In this document: positions 61,384 through 64,000 of the stretch, piece by piece | Position numbering within the stretch: position 1 is the first letter of the stretch | Layout of the letters: every line of letters begins with the position of its first letter | DNA from: Neobacillus sp. CF12 | GTDB taxonomy: Bacteria > Bacillota > Bacilli > Bacillales > Cytobacillaceae | NCBI RefSeq assembly: GCF_030348765.1 | Contig: NZ_JAUCEU010000007.1 | Coordinates: 4,561,501 to 4,625,500, forward strand | DNA: 64,000 bases | Direction of reading: 5' to 3' | Position numbers and translations under genes: made by a program | Notes under the pieces: generated by a model | What the model was told of the DNA's origin: nothing | Databases searched by the model: none | Seen by the model: the letters and a program-made list of their open reading frames with translations, nothing else

Positions 61384-63462
61384 CTACGATGAAGTGTCCA
61401 CCCTCGGTGGAAAGTGTCCACGAGTGGTGCCTGTCACCAATTTTTCTACGCTAACCCTGCCCGAGAAGAAGGTTGCTCCGCCGCCCATGTCGGCGATTCT
61501 GTCTGGTGTTAGTGTGTTTACGAGTTGCTTAGTTCCTTCTAAGTCTGCCCAGAGTCCTTGGGTGACGACTACTCCTGGGAGGACGTTTTCGCCGACAGCG
61601 ACTTTTAGCTGACATTCCCCGCGTTGATTCCAGACACGCACATATTCCCCGTCCTCAATACCAGCAACTGCAGCATCCTCTATGTTCATGTGCAACCGAG
61701 GTTCTTTTTCCAGGGTAATGTGCTTTTGGTTATTTGAAAAAGTGGAGTTTAAAAAATTATGATTTGGTGCCGGAATAAAGTGATAAGGATGGTCTCCATC
61801 CTTTACGATTGGTATATACGTTGGCAATGGTGGATATCCATTCGCTTCCATCCGCTTGGAATACAATTCAATTTTCCCGCTTGGTGTCCGCAGCTTACCT
61901 GGGAACAATGGTTTTACCTTTGCTTTTACATAATGCTTCTCTACCAAATTTTTATAATCAATTCCATCCAAGCAGGGATTTCCACGTACCGCTAGTGCTT
62001 CGGCAATCATTTCAGCTTCTGTCTCCTCAAATGCAGAGTCTTCATATCCCATTCCTTTTGCCAGTAAGCGGAAAACGGAGACATTGGATTTTGACTCTTC
62101 ATATGGCTCGATAACTGGCTGTTGAATTTGAAGATAATGATGCCAATAAGATGTGTAAAGATCTGTATTCTCAAAGGATGATGTAGCAGGTAAGACGATA
62201 TCAGCGTATTTTGCTGTTTCAGTCAAAAATAAATCGTGAACGACAACGAATAAATCCTCACGCTCAAGACCTTTCCGAACCTTCTGCCCTTCTGGAGCAA
62301 CGACCGCAGGATTACAGCTGTAAACATACAACGATTTTACAGGTGGTTCTAACGAAAGCAAAGCCTCGCCTAACCTGTTCATGTTAACTACTCTTGTCTG
62401 TTTATTTTTCAATAATCTTGGCCGTTGTAGTTTTGTGGTGTCAACTGTAAGATACCCTGAATTGCCTTTTATGGCACCGCCGCCTTTGATAATCCATTGA
62501 CCAGTTAAGGCAGGTAAACAGGAAATAGTCCGGACGAACATACCGCCGTTGTCATGGTGTTGCGGTCCGTTTCCGATTCGAATAAAAGATGGTGAGGTAT
62601 TTCCATACATTCTGGCAAGTTTATAAATATCATCAACCGGAACCCCGGTTATATTGGAAACAGTAGAGGGGGCGTATTGAATAACATGCTCACGCAGTTC
62701 TTCAAAGCCAACTGTATATTGTTGCAGGAAGCCGCCGTCTACCATGTTCTCAGCAAATAAAATATGCATAATTCCAAGTGCAAGTGCACTATCTGTCCCT
62801 GGTAATATCGGAATAAACCAATCTGCTAATCTCCCAGTTTGATTTTTATGAACGTCAATAACCACAATTTTGGCACCGTTTTGTTTACGCGCTTTTTGTG
62901 CCAATGCTACTTGGTGCATATTGGTACTCACCGTGTTAATACCCCAAAAAATAATCAATTTGGAATGTATCGTATCTTCTGGATCGATTCCATAGCTGCC
63001 ACCCATGGTATATCTGTACCCAGCAGAACCAGCAGAGTTACAAATACTTCGCTCAAGCTGTGATGCTCCCATGCGGTGGAAGAAACGGCGGTCCATACCC
63101 TCTGCATTCAACAAGCCCATGTTTCCGTAAAAACTATAAGGCAGGATACTTTCTGGACCTTCTGTTTGAATAAGTGTTTTCCATTTTGAAGTTATCGTCT
63201 CGATGGCTTCGTCCCAGCTGATACGTTCGAATTTTCCTTCACCCTTAGCTCCAACGCGTTTCATAGGGTATTTTAAGCGGTTTTCATCATTAATCCGTTC
63301 CGCCATATTCCGGACTTTATTGCAAATATTTCCCTTCGTCACTGGATGCTCCGGATCACCTTCCACTTTAACCACTTTTCCATCTTCTTTATGTAAAAGC
63401 AATCCACACTGATCTGGACAATCAAGCGGGCAAACAGACTTAAAAACACCATTCGACCTCAT
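61384..63462 (-). CDS. Molybdopterin-dependent oxidoreductase (YyaE-like) with repeat-derived C-terminus
   Basis: The 692-residue enzyme has an N-terminal 4Fe-4S motif (CPLDCPDQC at 11-19 and CNK about 27 residues later), then the bis-MGD-binding fold. Markers are IIFWGINTVSTN, VIDVHKNQTGRLADWFIPILPGTDSALALGIMHIL and HDLFLTETAKYADIVLPATSSFENTD. The C-terminal molybdopterin-dinucleotide domain is at about 570-670. There is no twin-arginine signal, so it is cytoplasmic. It resembles B. subtilis YyaE of the DMSO-reductase family; the substrate is unknown. The natural end appears to be SVEKL: the last 18 residues (VTGTTRGHFPPRVDTSS) come from an inserted double-hairpin repeat. Confidence 0.88.
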   Translation of the reverse strand: MRSNGVFKSVCPLDCPDQCGLLLHKEDGKVVKVEGDPEHPVTKGNICNKVRNMAERINDENRLKYPMKRVGAKGEGKFERISWDEAIETITSKWKTLIQTEGPESILPYSFYGNMGLLNAEGMDRRFFHRMGASQLERSICNSAGSAGYRYTMGGSYGIDPEDTIHSKLIIFWGINTVSTNMHQVALAQKARKQNGAKIVVIDVHKNQTGRLADWFIPILPGTDSALALGIMHILFAENMVDGGFLQQYTVGFEELREHVIQYAPSTVSNITGVPVDDIYKLARMYGNTSPSFIRIGNGPQHHDNGGMFVRTISCLPALTGQWIIKGGGAIKGNSGYLTVDTTKLQRPRLLKNKQTRVVNMNRLGEALLSLEPPVKSLYVYSCNPAVVAPEGQKVRKGLEREDLFVVVHDLFLTETAKYADIVLPATSSFENTDLYTSYWHHYLQIQQPVIEPYEESKSNVSVFRLLAKGMGYEDSAFEETEAEMIAEALAVRGNPCLDGIDYKNLVEKHYVKAKVKPLFPGKLRTPSGKIELYSKRMEANGYPPLPTYIPIVKDGDHPYHFIPAPNHNFLNSTFSNNQKHITLEKEPRLHMNIEDAAVAGIEDGEYVRVWNQRGECQLKVAVGENVLPGVVVTQGLWADLEGTKQLVNTLTPDRIADMGGGATFFSGRVSVEKLVTGTTRGHFPPRVDTSS
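61392..61438 (-). repeat. Double-hairpin repeat, copy 8, inside the 3' end of a coding gene
   Basis: The minus strand reads GGTGACAGGCACC, ACTCGTGGACACTTTCCAC, CGAGGGTGGACACTT. It is translated as part of the molybdopterin oxidoreductase tail. Confidence 0.87.
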
Positions 63463-63496
63463 GCCAAAACTCCCTTCATATCAACCTTTTTTCACA

Positions 63497-63553
63497 ACTG
63501 TCCACTGGACACGGACAAAAAGGTGTTTTTGTCCACGAGCGGTGACAGGCACC
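63497..63553 (-). repeat. Double-hairpin repeat, copy 9 (long form)
   Basis: The minus strand reads GGTGCCTGTCACC, GCTCGTGGACAAAAAC...TTTTTGTCCGTG, then CAGTGGACAGT. CCTGT loop orientation. It sits 35 bp upstream of the molybdopterin enzyme start. Confidence 0.85.
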
Positions 63554-63643
63554 GTTTATACATCAATGTTTTTTTTTATAATCATATGACAGCAAAGAGG
63601 GTTCAGCAAGTATAAATAACATTGTCCGACAATAACAAACCCC

Positions 63644-63672
63644 TTTACAATCTAGAAAATTTATCCTACTAT
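63644..63672 (+). promoter_or_regulatory. Promoter of the TPP-riboswitch/ykoF transcript
   Basis: TTTACA (63644-63649), 17 bp, TACTAT (63667-63672). The start point would fall about 25 nt before the aptamer. Confidence 0.65.
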
Positions 63673-63703
63673 TAAGACAACACTAAAAATTGCATACGGT
63701 TTT

Positions 63704-63787
63704 TGCACTAGGGGAGCTTTTTGGCTGAGAGGACGTTTGTCCGACCCTTATGACCCGATCTAGATAATACTAGCGTGGGGAAGTGCA
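63704..63787 (+). promoter_or_regulatory. TPP (thi-box) riboswitch aptamer
   Basis: Conserved elements are in order: ACTAGGGGAGC, GGCTGAGAGG, GACCCTTATGACCCGATCT, GATAATACTAGCGTGGGGAAGTG. P1 forms from TGCAC (63704-63708) and GTGCA (63783-63787). Binding of thiamine pyrophosphate should favour the downstream terminator. Confidence 0.96.
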
Positions 63788-63826
63788 GGAGAAGATTATC
63801 GTTGAACTCGACGTTGATAGTATTCG

Positions 63827-63857
63827 ACTGCATTCCCATGGGATGCAGTTTTTTTTG
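63827..63857 (+). terminator. TPP-riboswitch expression-platform terminator
   Basis: ACTGCAT...ATGCAGT with an inner CCC/GGG and eight T residues, 40 nt after the aptamer and 32 nt before ykoF. It is the expected OFF-state terminator. Confidence 0.88.
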
Positions 63858-63888
63858 TTGCCTAATAAATTAAATGGGGGATTGCAAA

Positions 63889-64000
63889 ATGTCAAATTTT
63901 TGTGGAACGAGTGAAATAACAGGGGCGCGTTTTTCGATTTATCCGATGTCTGATCGGTTTGTAGAGATTATTCTATCAGCTTTAGAAGAAGTGGATACTT
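63889..64000 (+). CDS. ykoF: HMP/thiamine-binding protein YkoF, N-terminal part
   Basis: Translation from ATG 63889 gives MSNFCGTSEITGARFSIYPM followed by SDRFVEIILSALEEVDT, running off the right edge at residue 37. CGTSxIxGxRFSxYPMxD is the start of YkoF, a cytoplasmic protein that binds thiamine/hydroxymethylpyrimidine and is the first gene of the ykoFEDC transporter operon in B. subtilis. The TPP riboswitch upstream fits that regulon. GGGGG lies ten bases before the start. Confidence 0.9.
   Translation, partial: MSNFCGTSEITGARFSIYPMSDRFVEIILSALEEVDT

Overview
The window comes from a low-GC, endospore-forming Bacillaceae genome (Bacillus sensu lato; a Neobacillus-like organism would fit, but I cannot fix the genus). 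The evidence is the B. subtilis-like neighbourhoods ytcD/ytbD-ytbE, yusV-yfiY-yfiZ-yfhA, alaR-alaT and a TPP riboswitch ahead of ykoF. A SleB-type spore cortex-lytic enzyme, a KinA-E-like orphan histidine kinase, AAGGAGG-type ribosome binding sites and many short A/U-flanked intrinsic terminators agree with this. No tRNA, rRNA, prophage, CRISPR array or full insertion sequence was seen.

Layout. 0-12 kb: end of a LacI-type regulator, small membrane proteins, an MFS exporter divergent from an HTH/TPR regulator with three near-identical palindromic operators, a fused DppB-DppC-like permease, a PAS-GGDEF-EAL protein, a GNAT enzyme, a phosphoesterase, purU and deoD. 12-23 kb: a proteolysis-centred block with a SleB-type enzyme, a four-unit 52-bp tandem hairpin array, a 1244-residue subtilisin-family protease, an unannotated 32-codon peptide gene, an RNPP-like HTH/TPR regulator, a BsuPI-type lipoprotein (putative protease inhibitor) and an InhA/M6 metalloprotease with a sortase motif. 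22.8-26.4 kb: a translationally coupled glycosyltransferase / tandem kinase-like / UDP-sugar epimerase operon resembling the spore-coat ytc genes. 26.5-30.6 kb: flavin reductase, YjdM, and the ytbE-ytbD/ytcD module split by a MITE-like element. 30.6-35.8 kb: a Fur-controlled siderophore importer plus an iron-regulated ferredoxin-NADP reductase. 35.8-48.2 kb: GDPD, serine hydrolase, a CGCGG-motif small protein (RiPP-like), YitT, a second GGDEF/EAL protein, a 2-hydroxyacid dehydrogenase, cytochrome c, MOSC, a second MITE copy, a sporulation-type kinase, a SPOR-glucosaminidase and an EamA exporter. 48.3-64 kb: alaT-alaR, Nudix, VanZ, tandem GNAT, an RND pump, small membrane proteins, an MhqR-type dioxygenase with its operator, an ECF sigma factor coupled to a repeat protein, a molybdopterin oxidoreductase, and the TPP riboswitch with the start of ykoF.

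Two dispersed repeat families stand out. One is a 185-240 bp MITE-like element (two copies). The other is a compact double-hairpin repeat, nine copies confined to 38-64 kb, whose 13-bp end hairpin occurs in both loop orientations; one copy supplies the last 18 codons of the molybdopterin enzyme.

The most promising candidates for undescribed biology are the regulator-peptide-protease-inhibitor block, the tandem hairpin array, the CGCGG protein pair, the sigma factor with its repeat-protein partner and the flipping double-hairpin repeat.
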